From assembly GCA_963924555.1 (NCBI GenBank), contig OZ004591.1:6634001-6698000 (forward strand): 64,000 bases of DNA. Direction: 5' to 3'. Below, piece after piece: positions 24,698 to 38,200 of this stretch. The notes beneath the pieces are model-generated. The model was given only the letters and a program-made list of their open reading frames with translations, was not told the origin of the DNA and searched no databases. Positions within the stretch are counted from its first letter, which is position 1, and every line of letters begins with the position of its first letter. This stretch comes from Crambe crambe (lineage: Eukaryota > Porifera > Demospongiae > Poecilosclerida > Crambeidae). Both the position numbers and the translations under genes were made by a program.

Positions 24698-27600
24698 TTA
24701 GTGGTTCTCTGTGACACTGTCACTAGGAAGTGCTGCTTCATGATTTTCACTAGAGCTCAAGTTTTTCCCAGAGAGTGCAGCTTCGTAACTCTCACAAGCC
24801 CCTTGAAGGTTCTGAATCCTGGGAGGTAGTGTAGCGCAACTCTTACAGGGCTCTTGAAAGTCCTGGCTTGATAGGGACTTGGTTCCAATCAAACATGGAT
24901 TGGAATGGCTTGTTGCAATGGGGGTTATCTGAATTTTGAAACTTTCCAGCATGCGATTATCAAGATTGTACCTATTACTAGATGACTGAGGTGGTTCCTC
25001 GATATCAACCATGATATCTTCCTCTTCTTCATCTCTGCCTTCTGAGGAGTGCTCACTTACATGAGAATAAGAACAATTTTTCCCTTTATTACTCTCTTCC
25101 TCCATATTGATATCTTCAGGATACAGTTGACGGAAATGCAGTTTATCGTCGCTATTAACCGATATTCCCGACAATACTGCTCCTTCACACACTCCCTCTC
25201 CATCAGCAGAGATTGAACTTGCCGTACTTAGATCAGAACCACCATACATCACCTCATCGTAATGATTTTCTTGTTGGTCCTGATTGTCTTGTTGTCCCAA
25301 CATTTCCTCCTTATTCAGAAGCTCAATTTCTTCATCTTTCTCCTTCACAGGATCCAAGCCAGGACTTTCATATCTACGTCTTCTGGTGGTACAGTTACGT
25401 ATTCTGGGTGCTAGATAGTCCTCCTGGACGTACCAGTCATTATTCCTCCTGGTTCTAGTAGAAGACAGCTCTCTCAATCCTAGGCTTTCTCTTCCAACGA
25501 CATCTCTTGGACCCAGAGGAGGAAGATAAACGTCATTAAGTTCAGCGTAGTTTATTTCCTTCCTATTTCTTCGTGATCTTCGCTGGTTCTCTTCGCCTTC
25601 CTCCTATAAGCATTGTTAACCATCATCACACAAAATTAACCAACAGAGCTTGATTTTTATTGCAATAAGAGGCTCGTCCTTCCTTTGTGAACATAATCCA
25701 AAGAGGCGTGACTAAACAAACTTATCCAGTGAGATAGAGTGGAAAATCTTTAATTATTTCTCTGGAAATATTGATACTAACTATACAACCAGAAACATGC
25801 AAAGTATTTAAAGTAATGAGTATTGAATCATGCAAGAACATCACTACATTCACAACAAGGATGTCCTTATTTGTCTGATAGCAACCATAGCACTGCATAA
25901 TTATCAATAAAAGATCGTGAGACAATGGCTCAAGACGCTAAAATACATTATTTCTACACTCCATTCAGTCAGAGACACTATTCCTCACACCTCACACAAA
26001 TTCCCTCACTGCTTACCAAAATGATGTTCTGGAGCAACAAACCACTTTTCTGGAGTCTGCAAATGACAGCAACCAGACATAACAAGAGGTCAGGGACTTT
26101 GACCTAGGCTCTGCATGCTTGCCTACCTTGCTACACTACGTTGCTTCCTCTCCTGCTGGCGCTCATACTGTGCTTTGGCCAGTGAAATCTTCATGTATGT
26201 TTCCTTCAGCAACTTAATCAGTTCCTCCTGCAGATATAATATGGGGAAGAAGGATATTAATTGCAGGGTCAGGAAAAGAAAGGGGACATTGCAGGGTTAG
26301 AGAAAAGGGGAGGGAATGAATACACTATTATAGTTCAAAGGTTATCATACCAGATGCAGGCTTGAAGGTTACATACTAGTAAAAAATATATATATTCCTA
26401 GTACTTTTTTTTTTTGACCGAAAAAATGTAACATTGGTTTCTAGGGAGACAGGAATCCGGAGACCTCCTACTCTGTCCCCCAGGGCAGTACCCATAAAGG
26501 ATGTGGCGAAAGTTTGCTTGCTTAGACAGACTGGCTTAATGCTTAATCAAAACTGTAAGCTGCTTAGGGCAGGTGGGGAGAGAGAGGGAATGTCTTTGAT
26601 CATGTTGAACTGAGAGAGGGGAAAATAGTCAGCAGCAGCCAGTCCAAGCCGCAGGATGGATTGTAACCCAAAAATCAAGAGCCAGGGCCAGCATATAGAG
26701 AAAAGAACCCACTCAGCTTCAGTGAAGCACTATGAAACTTCAGCATGCACGGAGTCTAAGTCCATTCTGGGAAATTAACTCATTTCTTTCTCTAAACATC
26801 AATAAAAAAACTTCCTATCTGATTATATGGAACTGATATCTCTCCTCATAAAATGGCTGCCTTGCTATCATGGCATGAAAATAGGAATGAGAACAGTAGC
26901 TATTGAAGTAGAGTTGAACTAATCAGATCTGCAGGGCTGCTTCAATTGGCAGCAGCCCCAACCAGCCTAGCCTGTATGGCTAACTGTAAGTAGACAGTTA
27001 ATCTTCACCTATTGACTGGGTAGTTAGTACTGGTACAACTCTCTCCCCACCTGATCATATATCATGTCTCAATATTACACAAATGTGACCTTAGGCTCAT
27101 AATCACCTCAAAAGCAAGCAATCAGAAAAAGAATTTTTAAAGTTCTGCCATGAGATAGAAAGAGGAGGGGGCCAACAGTATAATGGATGGACAAGGGGGA
27201 GGGGCAACAAGTGTTGTAAGGATCAAAAGAAGCAGGAGAGAAAGGGAAAAGCATAAGTATGTACATGCATGCATGCATGCTAGACCAGACCTAAAAAGAT
27301 GTCATACTATGGACACTTGGATCTGTAACACTTATCTACAGCAATATTAGCCAGCAATTGTCTCTCCCTCCACACCTGTTGCATCACATCAGCACACACC
27401 AACACCCACCTCCAATTACCAGCTCTTAATCAGGTCATGTGACCACAGCCACAGCTACAACCCTTGTGACTGGAGGGCAAAGGTGGATGGTTAAAAATGT
27501 ACCATAAATGAGATCAAACTGGCCAAATGGATGGCGCTAGCTTATAATTGAATTAAATTGTTTATATGGCCTGTCTGAAGGGGGTTTACAGCTGGAACCA

Positions 27601-30600
27601 CTATCTATATTTCCCACCAAATACTTGGGAAATCTCCAAATGGTTTAGCTACTCCAACTAGTACAGTCAGCTGATTCCTCCCTTCCAGAAAAGGCATTAT
27701 GAGTGACTGATAAAAGTTTTGAAAATCACATCAATTAATTAGTTGAAATTATAATTACATAATATTTCTCCGAGAAAACAAACAAACAAACAACAACAGA
27801 TTTGATAATGTGGTATATTACTTTAATTATATCATATCGTGATAACTATAGCAGTGCCTTTCAATAATATATCGCTCACTCCCAAGGGTGTTCAAAATAG
27901 GGAATAATTAGATTCCACAGCCAGTGTATAGGGAGTGATCTATTCTATATAGTCACTTACACTAACTCACACATACACTATCACACTACACATATATATA
28001 TATATATATATAGCCATCCAGCTTAACTTAACCATCTCAATACAGAGTCAATATAGTCTATTAGGGAATAGCAAAGTATTGGCATTAGCCAATGTCATCA
28101 CTGTATTTGCAATGGACGAACCCTAGGTATAGGTATGATGATATAATAGTGCCCCCCCCCCCCTTCCCATACCTCATGATAACTACCCAATTCTTAACCA
28201 AAAAACCTGCTCATTGCTGGTGCTTTAAACTAAATGTGGAAAGATTTAGATAGAGGTACATATCAAATAGGCTTCACCCTTCACCAAGAGATGATGGTCT
28301 GCTCTCACAAAGACTATAGAGAGAACAACCACCAAACCAAACTCATTTGCAAAAGACATATCTAGAACAATACTGGCTGCAAGGTCACCCGATATTCTTC
28401 AAGTGGGTAATGATGAGAAGAAGGGACACAAGGCAACTAGCAACACAGCCTGCTGTGTGGTCTGACCATCAAGTGGCTTCTGTAGTTGAGTTGCACTCTA
28501 CTGTGCACATCTCTATCACATAGATACATCCATCGTAGTGCTATTACAAAAATAGTGCCTTTTGGCCAAATAACCAAAAGGAAGGGCTGGTAGACATGGT
28601 AGGTTATATCATATCCTGCTACCAGAGCACTTGCAGAAAATGCATTATTAACAGAGGAAATCTGCAGCTAACAGGTATCCCTTAGAGCTTATGCCTTATG
28701 CCTAAACTGATCCTAAACTATTATCAGAGATAACAACTGTTATTTAATATTCATCCAGCAAAGAACCTCCAGCAAAGAACCTCCCTCGCTTCCCTCAGTA
28801 TATCCCAGCCATACAGGATATTCTCTTCTTAATTGCCTATTAGATCATTTACCTGCATCCTTTAGCAATCAAATTTTCCTACCATTTGATATCAGACTAA
28901 TACTAAATCCAGGAATTTTAAGCCTTGGATTGGACCAGTGGAAGGGAGCAAGTGTGGGTGAAGGGAGCAAGTGTGGGCGTAAGTGTGTGTTATCACTACC
29001 ATCAAGCTCCCCCACTTCCTGTTCCACCACCAGCGCTATCAGACTGGGAAGGAGGTGTGTCCACATGCGCCCTCTGTGGTGACGAGAATGTGTCCATATG
29101 CATACAATGAGGACCAAGTCAGACCAATCAGCTCACAACTTACTCCCAGCTGCATCCCTTCCCCAACAGCTGCAGGCTGTGTTGCTACTACCTACCTGAT
29201 TAGCCAGCTAGCTGCTACCATAGTAAAACTGATACACTAGCACTAGCTGATACGTGAGGAAGTGAAGGTAAGATCAGAGTACAAATACTAAACTGATGTA
29301 GGGAGAAGGGTTTCATTACATAGTACTGGAGGACCCATTGAACTGGTCACATGGATAGATCAGGAATGACGGTATCTTGTATATTTCAGTGACTCAGGAT
29401 AATACACCCACCAAAGGTAACCTTATCCCACATTGATACAAAACTCAATTACTGAGAAGAAACAGACTTATGATATCATTATTCAAGGTGTGGCCTTCAG
29501 GGGGTGTGCGACATGCATGTACATGCTATGTATCCTTATAAGTACACATGCACATACGTACTTCCTTGCAGATGGGACACACCCACTTTCCCTTTGGGAC
29601 ACCCCACAGAACTGGATACTGGCAGTAGGTGTGGCACTCCCGATCACAAACATCACACAGCAACATCTGAATCAAAGATAATGCAATACACAGAAAATTA
29701 TTACTAGGAAAATGCAAAGCATTCTGGTGAGCGAAGCTTTAGCCGATGATAATAGCACCTTCCCCTAGTGGCTTGCTTTGCTCGCAATTATTATTATTAT
29801 TATTTATTATTGCACTTGCAAAGATTAGCTGGAGTTTCTTCTCCTCTTTCTTCCTCAATATTATGTAACTACCCAAGCAGGAAGAGACAGGATGAAAAAA
29901 AAAAAAAAAACTTCTTCCATAGCTACTCCCTGATCTTGACCCTTAGGATCCAAGCTAGTCCCGCAGAATTTTAATATTAACCCACCTTCCTGCTAGTCAG
30001 GATGGTGGGTGCAATAATAATAATAATTATAAAAAAAGAATGGTATCACAAAAGGAATACCAGAAAACCAGCTTCAATGGCTTCCCTAGCCCTTGCGGGC
30101 ATGGTATCATGATGCTGAATCAGCACAATTTTTATCGATAGATGCTGGTTCACCAAAAAAACACACCTTACCTGATCATAATTGACGTCTTTCCGACACT
30201 TTAAACACCCCACACCATCACCACTCACATCATCACCATCAGGGTCAGAAGGAAGAGGCATGGCTTTCTTTTTGCTCCATCCCTAGGGGGGAAAAAACAG
30301 ATGAGCATGCCTTTGAGGCTTATCAGCTTCCGACATTCACTAATCAGGACAGTTATTCAATTAGTGCAATTATCTCAAAGATCACACAGCTGTCTCAGAT
30401 CTACATCTTCAAACATTTCTAAAAAGCAAGCAGTAAAGCCTCTATTTTGCATCAATCCACCACTCCAGAATAAACATTTTCCACAGCCCCAGCTTGGATA
30501 CTGTAAATATACCCTTATAAACTCGCACACCTTTTTGGGGTTCTTTGATCGCTTGGATGTCCTTCGTTGCGACTGGGAACTCTTAGCCAGTGGAACCACA

Positions 30601-32782
30601 CTCCCATCATTGTTCTTAGATTCATCTGATTGGATATTGGTATTATGTGGAGGAGGAGGAGAAGGAGGAGGAGGGGCAAGGTCAGACTGTGTGAGTAGCG
30701 AGGGCTTGGACGAGGGAGAAGGAGACACATTACTGATACTTCCTTCGGCATCAGGCGAGGAGATATCTGCAAAGTCAGTATGTGAATTCCTATCATTGGC
30801 AGTCACTCCTATCAGGTCAGCAGGCTTCTTGAATAAGCTCCCAGAGTCGGTCAGTCCTGCTGAGTCAGCAAGTTTTTTGGATACAACTAGTCCTGCTGAG
30901 TCGGCATGCTTTTTGGACCCTGGACTCTTAGACTCCATGATACTTATGTGAATGGCTAGATCATCCAGAGACCTGCAAATAAGAGCACACAATTACATTG
31001 TCTGTCATCCTATCAACTCCAATAAGCAGAAAGGTCCAACCAAACAGGGCATAAACTCACAGTGGATTAGTTTGATGGGCTTCAGAGAGAGAGAGAGAGA
31101 GCTCATTACTCAATGTTTGAGTGTAACTTGCTTCTTCAAATGATTTAGCATTACATGAAGATAACCAAAATGTATCAAGTATGCACATGTTCATGCCATG
31201 CGAACCTGCCAACAACCTATCCCCTTTTATTTCCTGGGCAACCCATGTAAACACATGGTGACCTCACATGCAACAGCTTGCCACGGAGAGAGTTCTTCAG
31301 CTAACAACATCTGAACCACTGTATTCAAACAACCTATCCTTTAGCAGAGAAGCCACCAAGAGAAGTATAAAATCCACATTCCCAAGTAGCAACACTTCTT
31401 TACAAGCGTCCATTAACTACAAATGTCTGTTTCTCGATGCTGAAATGTCACCGTGTACCACATTGTTCTCACACTTTGTACCTTCCGTGTAACGACTCAG
31501 AGCAATACGATAAAGAAATAAAGTCACATTACATTATCACTTTATAGCAAGTGACTAAGTACCAAAGTGCTGCATGGTATGAAAGAAACGCTAAAACACT
31601 CTTTTTTTCCATGACATCCAGCTAAGCCTGTAATTACTTCATTTTGAAGGTGTCCCATATATAAACACACACGATACATACATACCGTGCTAGCTGGACC
31701 CAAGTGGCTGTAATTGGGGGAACTTCGTCATAGCAACCCTCACCATAGAGACGGACATCAAACATGGAATCCTGGGATAAAAAATACACACATTTCCTGA
31801 ATCACTTGCTGGACTACCACAATGCACCCAACATGAACCACTAATGTCTGTTGTTAGCATGCAAACACATCCTGGTTCTCCACTATACGCCCCCATAAAC
31901 TTAATAATGAATTAACGAAGGCCCAGCACCCACACCTCAATTGAATGAATGAGCATCTTTAATCTCATAGCTAGTGATTAAGCACGAGTTTCATAATCTG
32001 TCCCTCCCTCTCAAAATATCAAACTCACCTGGAGAAGCCAATAGCGGAGTCCCTTTCTGTCCACTCCAAGTGGCTGCGAGTGAATGCCAGATGAGTTCTG
32101 CTTCAAATTGTTCAGGAGCTTCATGTTACAGTCAAATTGCTCTTCACATGAAAGCTGTGACATTAAATGCTGAGTTGGTAAAGGGTAATCAATAGTATAG
32201 GTTTACATAGGATACACACACAAAAAGATTGACTCCACTCATGAAACTCACCCGAAATATCTTCATACGGACTTGGAGACTCACATCCTGATAAGGAATG
32301 ATGCTACTTATCAAACCAGATTTACGAGCAAACTAAAATTTCAAAACGGTAGAAAATCTCTCACATTTTTATAACCAGAATTTGCATTACCTTTACTGCC
32401 ATACGCTGCCAATCATCTTTCCCTCCATGCTTACCTGCATTACGCAAGAGACACCACTGGATGTGAACTACCTGGTCCTCTTCCCAGTTTGGTTCTAAAT
32501 AAGGTAAGGGTCGACACACATAAAAGCGATTCGGTGAAGGTGGGCTTCATTTAGAAGTTTGTGTTAGGGTGTCTAAAATACTTGGCAATAGCAACTATAA
32601 TGAAGCTTTATTATACACTTACCATTTATAAAGAAGTTTTCTAGTTCCCTCAAATTAATTCTCGGTAGATTTATGTAAGAACCAAAGTTTTCTAAGAAGA
32701 GGTAAATTTCGGCGAAATCCGGAAAATCTGAAACACCACTGCTTTCCTCCTTCCCACTTTCAGCGGTAGAAGCGGCGTCCAT
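24698..32782 (-). CDS. RSF1: RSF1-like chromatin-remodelling subunit with PHD finger
   Basis: RSF1 is the histone-binding partner of the ISWI ATPase SNF2H in the RSF nucleosome-spacing complex. Exons on the minus strand: 32782-32623, 32494-32391, 32332-32252, 32154-32029, 31771-31686, 30972-30531, 30282-30172, 29666-29562, 26227-26140 and about 25596-24698, giving about 733 residues; the last junction is the least certain. N-terminal FPDFAEIYLFLENFG...LPRINLRELE, SCEEQFDCNMKLL and QPLGVDRKGLRYWLLQ match the RSF1 N-terminal (DDT/WHIM-like) region. A C4HC3 PHD finger is split by an intron: Cys359, Cys362, Cys374, Cys377, His382, Cys385, Cys400, Cys403, with the typical GVPKGKWVCPIC. A short helix (EELIKLLKETYMKISLAKAQ) follows, as after the RSF1 PHD, then RRSRRNRKEINYAEL and a long acidic tail. 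Residues before the finger hold three imperfect KK.ADSAGL repeats and a Pro-rich stretch. It is shorter than the human protein (about 1440). BAZ2/CECR2 relatives were considered but fit less well. Confidence 0.85.
26228..29561. other. 3.3-kb intron of the RSF1-like gene
   Basis: Flanking exons join in phase 0. Contains (CATG)n near 27265, (AT)n at about 28000, poly-C at about 28153 and a tandem AGTGTGGGTGAAGGGAGCA duplication near 28945. No gene seen. Confidence 0.6.
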
Positions 32783-32975
32783 AGCCTTCTAAGGGAAAGC
32801 CTACACTATCTTAAAGGGTAATTAGGCCATTTTGTAGACGTTAACCACTGCCGCAAAGCAGGCACAAGCACGCACAAAACATTACGTCATCCCAATAATT
32901 TCATTTTACTAAAATTACGATCCTTACCAAAGTCAATGAATGTCTAGATAGCTAGGATTAAATTAATTTATGGTC

Positions 32976-35028
32976 TCAAAGTTTTTTGCACTTGCTCTTA
33001 ACACACAAATTACACTGTGCTTCAGAGATAATAAAATCACTGCAGCAGGTGGTGCATACATTACAATCAGAAGGAGGATAACACTCATTAATGGAACACT
33101 TGATAGTCACGCAGGCATCACAGTCAAACTGGTTGGTCAAGTAAGTCCGGCAGCAAGCTGGACAGACGTTGCATCCCACAGCAGGGTTGCATATATTCCC
33201 TCCCCCTCCCTGCAATCCTGAATAGACTGCTTCCATGATCTCATAGGTGAACTCCTTATTGGAGAAATCGATTGTATCCTCTGAGACATCCGATACAAAG
33301 GCTCCTCTTAAATTACTTTCCTCTGCAGAATTTATAATAGAAATATAGCATACTATATGTACTATTAAAGAGAACACTTAATGGCTTGAACATACTGTAT
33401 TATAAAATAATAAAGAGAACACGATGTACTTACTTATGAAGTTAGTAATGGCTTGAACAGAGTTTTTATCGTTATAACTGAACCAAGTGCCTCCTTCAGT
33501 CCATCCATCAATGGAATCGCGTTTCACATAGCCAATAGCAGTCTGGGTCACTTTGTCATAGTAATACTCCATGTCTGAGACAGCGCTTATCTCACTGTAC
33601 ATATAAGTCCCACATTGCTGAGAACCCGGGCCATACTTCCCTCCAAATGTCTGAGAGTAAGGTCCACAGCACTTCCCCTGGATGGAGGCCTGTGCTCCAA
33701 ACTCCTGCCACTTTGTGCCATCAATATTTGGGACATACCTATTATAATTATAATTATGTTCAGTCATGGAACAGATCTAAAACCCTCAGCAAATCCACAA
33801 AAGTGAACAATGGATTTATTGTAGCTACATGACATGATTCTATTGGAGTAAATACATTTCCTTATGCTAACAACTCAACAAAACCTAAACAAGACTTCTT
33901 AATTTATTGTATGCTTCAATAGGGGAGGGGAGAGTTTTCGTACCATAACAATCTGACTTTAACAATGTTTTCATGCTGGCTACATTCATGCATACAGAGA
34001 GAGGACACCAAAGCAATGTTATTACACTATCACTATAGCTAGCTACTCACCATACATTTCCATGTAGTGGGATACCAATTATGATTTTATTTGCTGGTAC
34101 TCCTGCTTCCAAGTAAGCACTCACTACATTAATATTGTTCATGATAGCATGGAATGGAACACAGTACATAGCATGGAATGGAATATATAAAATGTAGAAT
34201 AACCTAACTGGATATGCATGGCATACCTGTGTTGTTAATACTTTGAGGAGCTGAAGGTAGCTGGTTGAGAGGAGCATATGGGGCAGTGGTGGAAGAATTA
34301 TTGGTGGAAGAAACTGCATAGCCATAACTTTCAATGTACCAATAGTCAATGTAGTTTGAATACTCAACAAGGGGAAGATTTTTTGCTTCTTGTGGTACAG
34401 GTGTGCTGGTGATAGCAATGAGGATGTAATTGCCAAGAGTTTGTCGCATTTCCTTCAGAAGAGAGAGAAAATTGTGTGCATCTTGTGGACAACTGCTTCC
34501 TTTGTCCACATACTTGATATAACCGTCACATGTAAGCCTGTTGTGCTTAGAAGGATGATAAAGAATTCTTTGCACACTACAAGGCCATTTCCAATTGATA
34601 TCAATGCCATCAAACTTATTAACACGAAGAAATATCTGAAGACTATTTATGAATAGTGCTCTGCTCTTATTAGATGAAACCATATTGCTGAAGTTATAAG
34701 AGGGGAAGTTATCACCTCCAATTGATATGAGGACCTTAAGTTGTGGATGAATTAACTTGTATTTCATTATCTCCTGAATGAAGATTTCGTCTTTTGGATC
34801 AGTGTATTTAACTCTGTAGTCCACATCATCAAAGTAAGCACGAGTGTATATCAACTGGTCGAATCTTCCGATTATTCCCTGAAGGTGTTCTGGAGTAAAA
34901 TTATAAGGAGAGACTCTGTATTGGCTCCAGTTTGGAAAATACCCACCAAAAATCTTTGCAGAGTCACAATTCTCAGCGAGAAACACTGTAATTACAACTA
35001 GAAAAAAGAGAGCCATTTTTTTCTTCAA
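32976..35028 (-). CDS. secreted GH18 chitinase-like protein, active site lost, Cys-rich tail
   Basis: Exons 35028-34227, 34123-34051, 33738-33434 and 33322-32976 (minus) give 508 residues with continuous phase. A hydrophobic signal peptide covers about residues 1-23 (MKKKMALFFLVVITVFLAEN). The GH18 fold is shown by FGGYFPNW at the first strand, KVLISIGG (98-105), the strand-4 motif, YIDYWYIESYGY, NKIIIGIPLHG and GGTWFSYND near the end. In active chitinases strand 4 reads DGxDxDWE; here residues 140-148 read DGIDINWKW, so the catalytic Glu is Lys147 and the preceding Asp is Asn145. Hydrolysis is therefore not expected; chitin- or glycan-binding (a chi-lectin role) is inferred. The C-terminal about 70 residues hold two Cys-rich repeats of about 33 residues (C.....CNVC..CC.........C..C....C). 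A start-proximal TATA box and a head-to-head RNA-binding gene lie 5'. Confidence 0.85.
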
Positions 35029-35067
35029 TTATTCCTTCTGCATTTGGTGTAGGAAAAAAGACAAGAT

Positions 35068-35075
35068 CTTTTATA
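35068..35075 (-). promoter_or_regulatory. TATA box of the chitinase-like gene
   Basis: TATAAAAG on the minus strand, 40 bases upstream of the start codon, inside the 195-bp region shared with the divergent RRM gene. It would place transcription start only about 10 bases before the ATG, so the leader must be very short or the box is fortuitous. Confidence 0.45.
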
Positions 35076-35223
35076 AGATGGTTTGAGCATGCGCTTTAGG
35101 TTTTGCGCCATATTTTGAACTTATGAACTCCAACTTCAAATGAGCTCACGTGCTCCAGCACATGTTTGGTGACGGCCATCTTTTTTTAAAAAGTTTGTGC
35201 AACCTGTGTGCCTGTGTTTTAAG

Positions 35224-38200
35224 ATGTCGAGCAGAAAGGGCGAGGAGAATCTAGAGTCAAAAATAATTATCAGGAATTACACTCCTGACACAACTGAACG
35301 AGATCTTCGAATCATGTTTGAAAAGTATGGCAAGATAGACGATTGTAAGTGAAAAAACGTAATTTCTCCACCTATATTAAGTAGTCCTTTTATTAATCAG
35401 TGTTCAGCCCCAAAGATAAGGTTACACGCAAGCCAAGAGGTTTTACTTTCTGTCAGTATCGTCGTAAAGAAGATGCAGAAGATGCAGTGAAGGGGATGGA
35501 TAAAAGGGTAGGAAGTACTCTAGAGCATGACTCAGTGTTGTACACCAGTACATCCCACTGCTTAGCTCTACAGCATGACTCAGTGTTGTATGCATGTACA
35601 TCCCAATGCGGCAAATTGCTCACTTTCAATGATATTTGGAAAGAGGAAAAGACTGAATGCTGTCTTATTGGGGGCAGGATGTTGTCAAGAGTGATTGTAG
35701 GTCAGAACAGTCAGTGTCTGACTTGATCAGTGAACAGGATCAATGGAGGTTTCCAGTTTTAGGCACATTTTCGTCTTTCCTTAAAAGAGTTTCTGAGCCA
35801 TCGTCCTCCCTCCCACCCAGCAGCACCTATAGGACTTGTGACCAACCAAACCTAAATCATTGACTGGGGGAAACACAATTCATAGAAGCATTGCCATGTA
35901 TTAAGAGAGCCCTGTCTTCTAGCACGTGCATACCCAGCAGCACCTATAGACTTGTGACCAATCATTGACTGTGGGAAATACAATTCATAGAAGCCATGTA
36001 TTAAAAGAGCCCTCTTTTAGCACACATACCCAACAGCACTTGTGTGTAAACACAATTCATAGAAGCCATGTATTAAAGGAGCCCTGTCTTCTAGCATATG
36101 CATGCGCCCAGCAGCACCTTATAGGACTTGTATCAATCATTGACGTGGGGAAACACAATTCATGTCCTCTCTTCTAGCACATGCATGCAAGGATAGTTAA
36201 TCAGATTCACTACACAGTAAAGAGTATTGATTACCTAGTGCATCCTTACATTAGGTGAACTTTGTAATGTGTGTATTATTCCTCTGGTGTATTGCCTTGC
36301 CAATGAACTTGTAGGAGATCAACAACTTAAAGCTCTCGGTGGAGTTCTGTCGTATCCCTCGTCCTGAGAATAGGGGGAGAGGCGGAGGGGACAGGGATAG
36401 GAACCATGACCGATGGCGGGAGCGTGACCGTCGCCGGAGTAGGAGTCCCCGCGATCACAGGAGATCCCCCATTGGACGAGACAGAGGACGTGATCGGGAT
36501 ATGTTTAGGGACGATCCTTATCGTAATGACCATATGGGTCTAGGACGAGGTGGGTATGATCCATATGGCCCACCACCAGGTCCCGAGTCGTTAGGTCCCT
36601 ACGGCATGCCCCCTAGGGGAGGAGGAGGTTTTGGTCCCCAGGGACCGCCCCCAGATTCCAGATATGGGCCTGGTTCCAGTGCCGCCCCTATGGGCCCAGG
36701 TTCACAGTCCGGCCCACGTCCAACCAGAGGTTTATTGGAACCGCCTTACCCACTTCCCCCATCCAATTCCCACCCACCTAGTGGATCTGGAGGGAGATTC
36801 AGTCCCAGTGGCCCTCCGCCACCTGGGGGGCCTTCAGGAAGGGGACCCGCAGGTCCTCCAAGGGGGGGCTTTGGTGGACCTCCTGAGAGCAATCCTCGAG
36901 AACCAGCTTGGGACAGTTACAATGGTCCACCACCTCCTAAAGGTGGCAGTGGGGGTGCTTATTCAAGTGGAGCAGGTAAACCTGTGATAGTAGTTGCCTA
37001 ATATTATCTAGGTTTTCCCAGTAGCCTTTGTATTTTAACCAACGCTGACACTAGTCACCTGGTCCAATTTAGAATGGGTTGACTCACTACTACAGATCAG
37101 TGTACCCTTTGCTGTGACTTTCATTAGGGGAGGGGGCACGGTGTTGAGGGTTCAGAAAAGGTAGTGTGTGACTAATATTTGAGAAGGAGGGCAACTAGTA
37201 TTGATTGTAACTGTGGGATTTGGAAAAGTGTACCCTTCACTGTGACTTGCAGCAGTGTGGAGTAGATGCCACTGTTCATCATAGCAGGGGTTTGGGTGTA
37301 TTAAGTTGATGGGGAGGAAGGGGTGTAGATGAGTATATTTAATAGCTGGGGGTAAATCTAACTGATGCATGAGCACTTGGAGTAATAATCCCACCTATTT
37401 CTTCAACTCAATCCACCTACTCTATAGGAGCTCCAACTTTAGACCGACAGGGACGACGTTACTATGACGATCACCAGTCCTATTCCGATGGTACTGGAGG
37501 CCAGCGACCCCCTCCTGATATGAGTAATTATCCCTCCTCCAGAGGGGGGCCTCCCAACGGAGGAACTAATTATGGTGCCGACTATGATAGAAGAGGTCCT
37601 CCGGTAGGCTCGTATGACAGTTACCAATCTCTAAATGCTCCGCCCTCTCAGTCACGTGATTCATCATATGGGCAGTCTAGTGGTGTTGGACGTGACAGTT
37701 ATGGCAGTACTGGGGGCTCAGCCGGAGGAGGAGGTGCTGGGGGGCGTGACTCGTACAGCATGGGGTCTGGAAGTGGTGTGGGATACGGTTCACGAGGACC
37801 TGCTTCTGGTAGCTCTGGTGGAGGGTATAGTGGAACACCATCTGGGTCATCAGGGGGAGGAGGACGTTACGGAGGTGGGAGTGGTCAACCAAGTGTCGGG
37901 TACGGATCTCAAGGTAGTAAGGGTGGATATGGAAGTGGAGGTCCAGGAGGAAGTCAGAATGCCGATCCTTACTATGGTGGTAGTAACGTAGCTCCCCCCA
38001 GGGCAGTTGCTGGGCCAGCTGGCTCTTACTCCTCCCGTCCGCCGCCATCATCATCAAAGCCTTCAAGATTCAGTGATGCCAGTGCTGCTCCAGCTAGCAA
38101 CCCCGGGGGTTACACTGGAAGTAGTGGAGGGTATGGGGGCACTGGAGTAGGGTCTGGGGGAACTCGAGGGGGAGGAGGAGGAGGACCTGGTTATGGAGGA

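Noticed and set aside
28925-29110. Plus-strand frame with CALCGDENVSIC that hints at a zinc finger
   Set aside because: Only one half-motif, opposite strand to the RSF1-like gene and inside its intron, partly created by a local tandem duplication. The real PHD finger is on the minus strand at 29562-30282.
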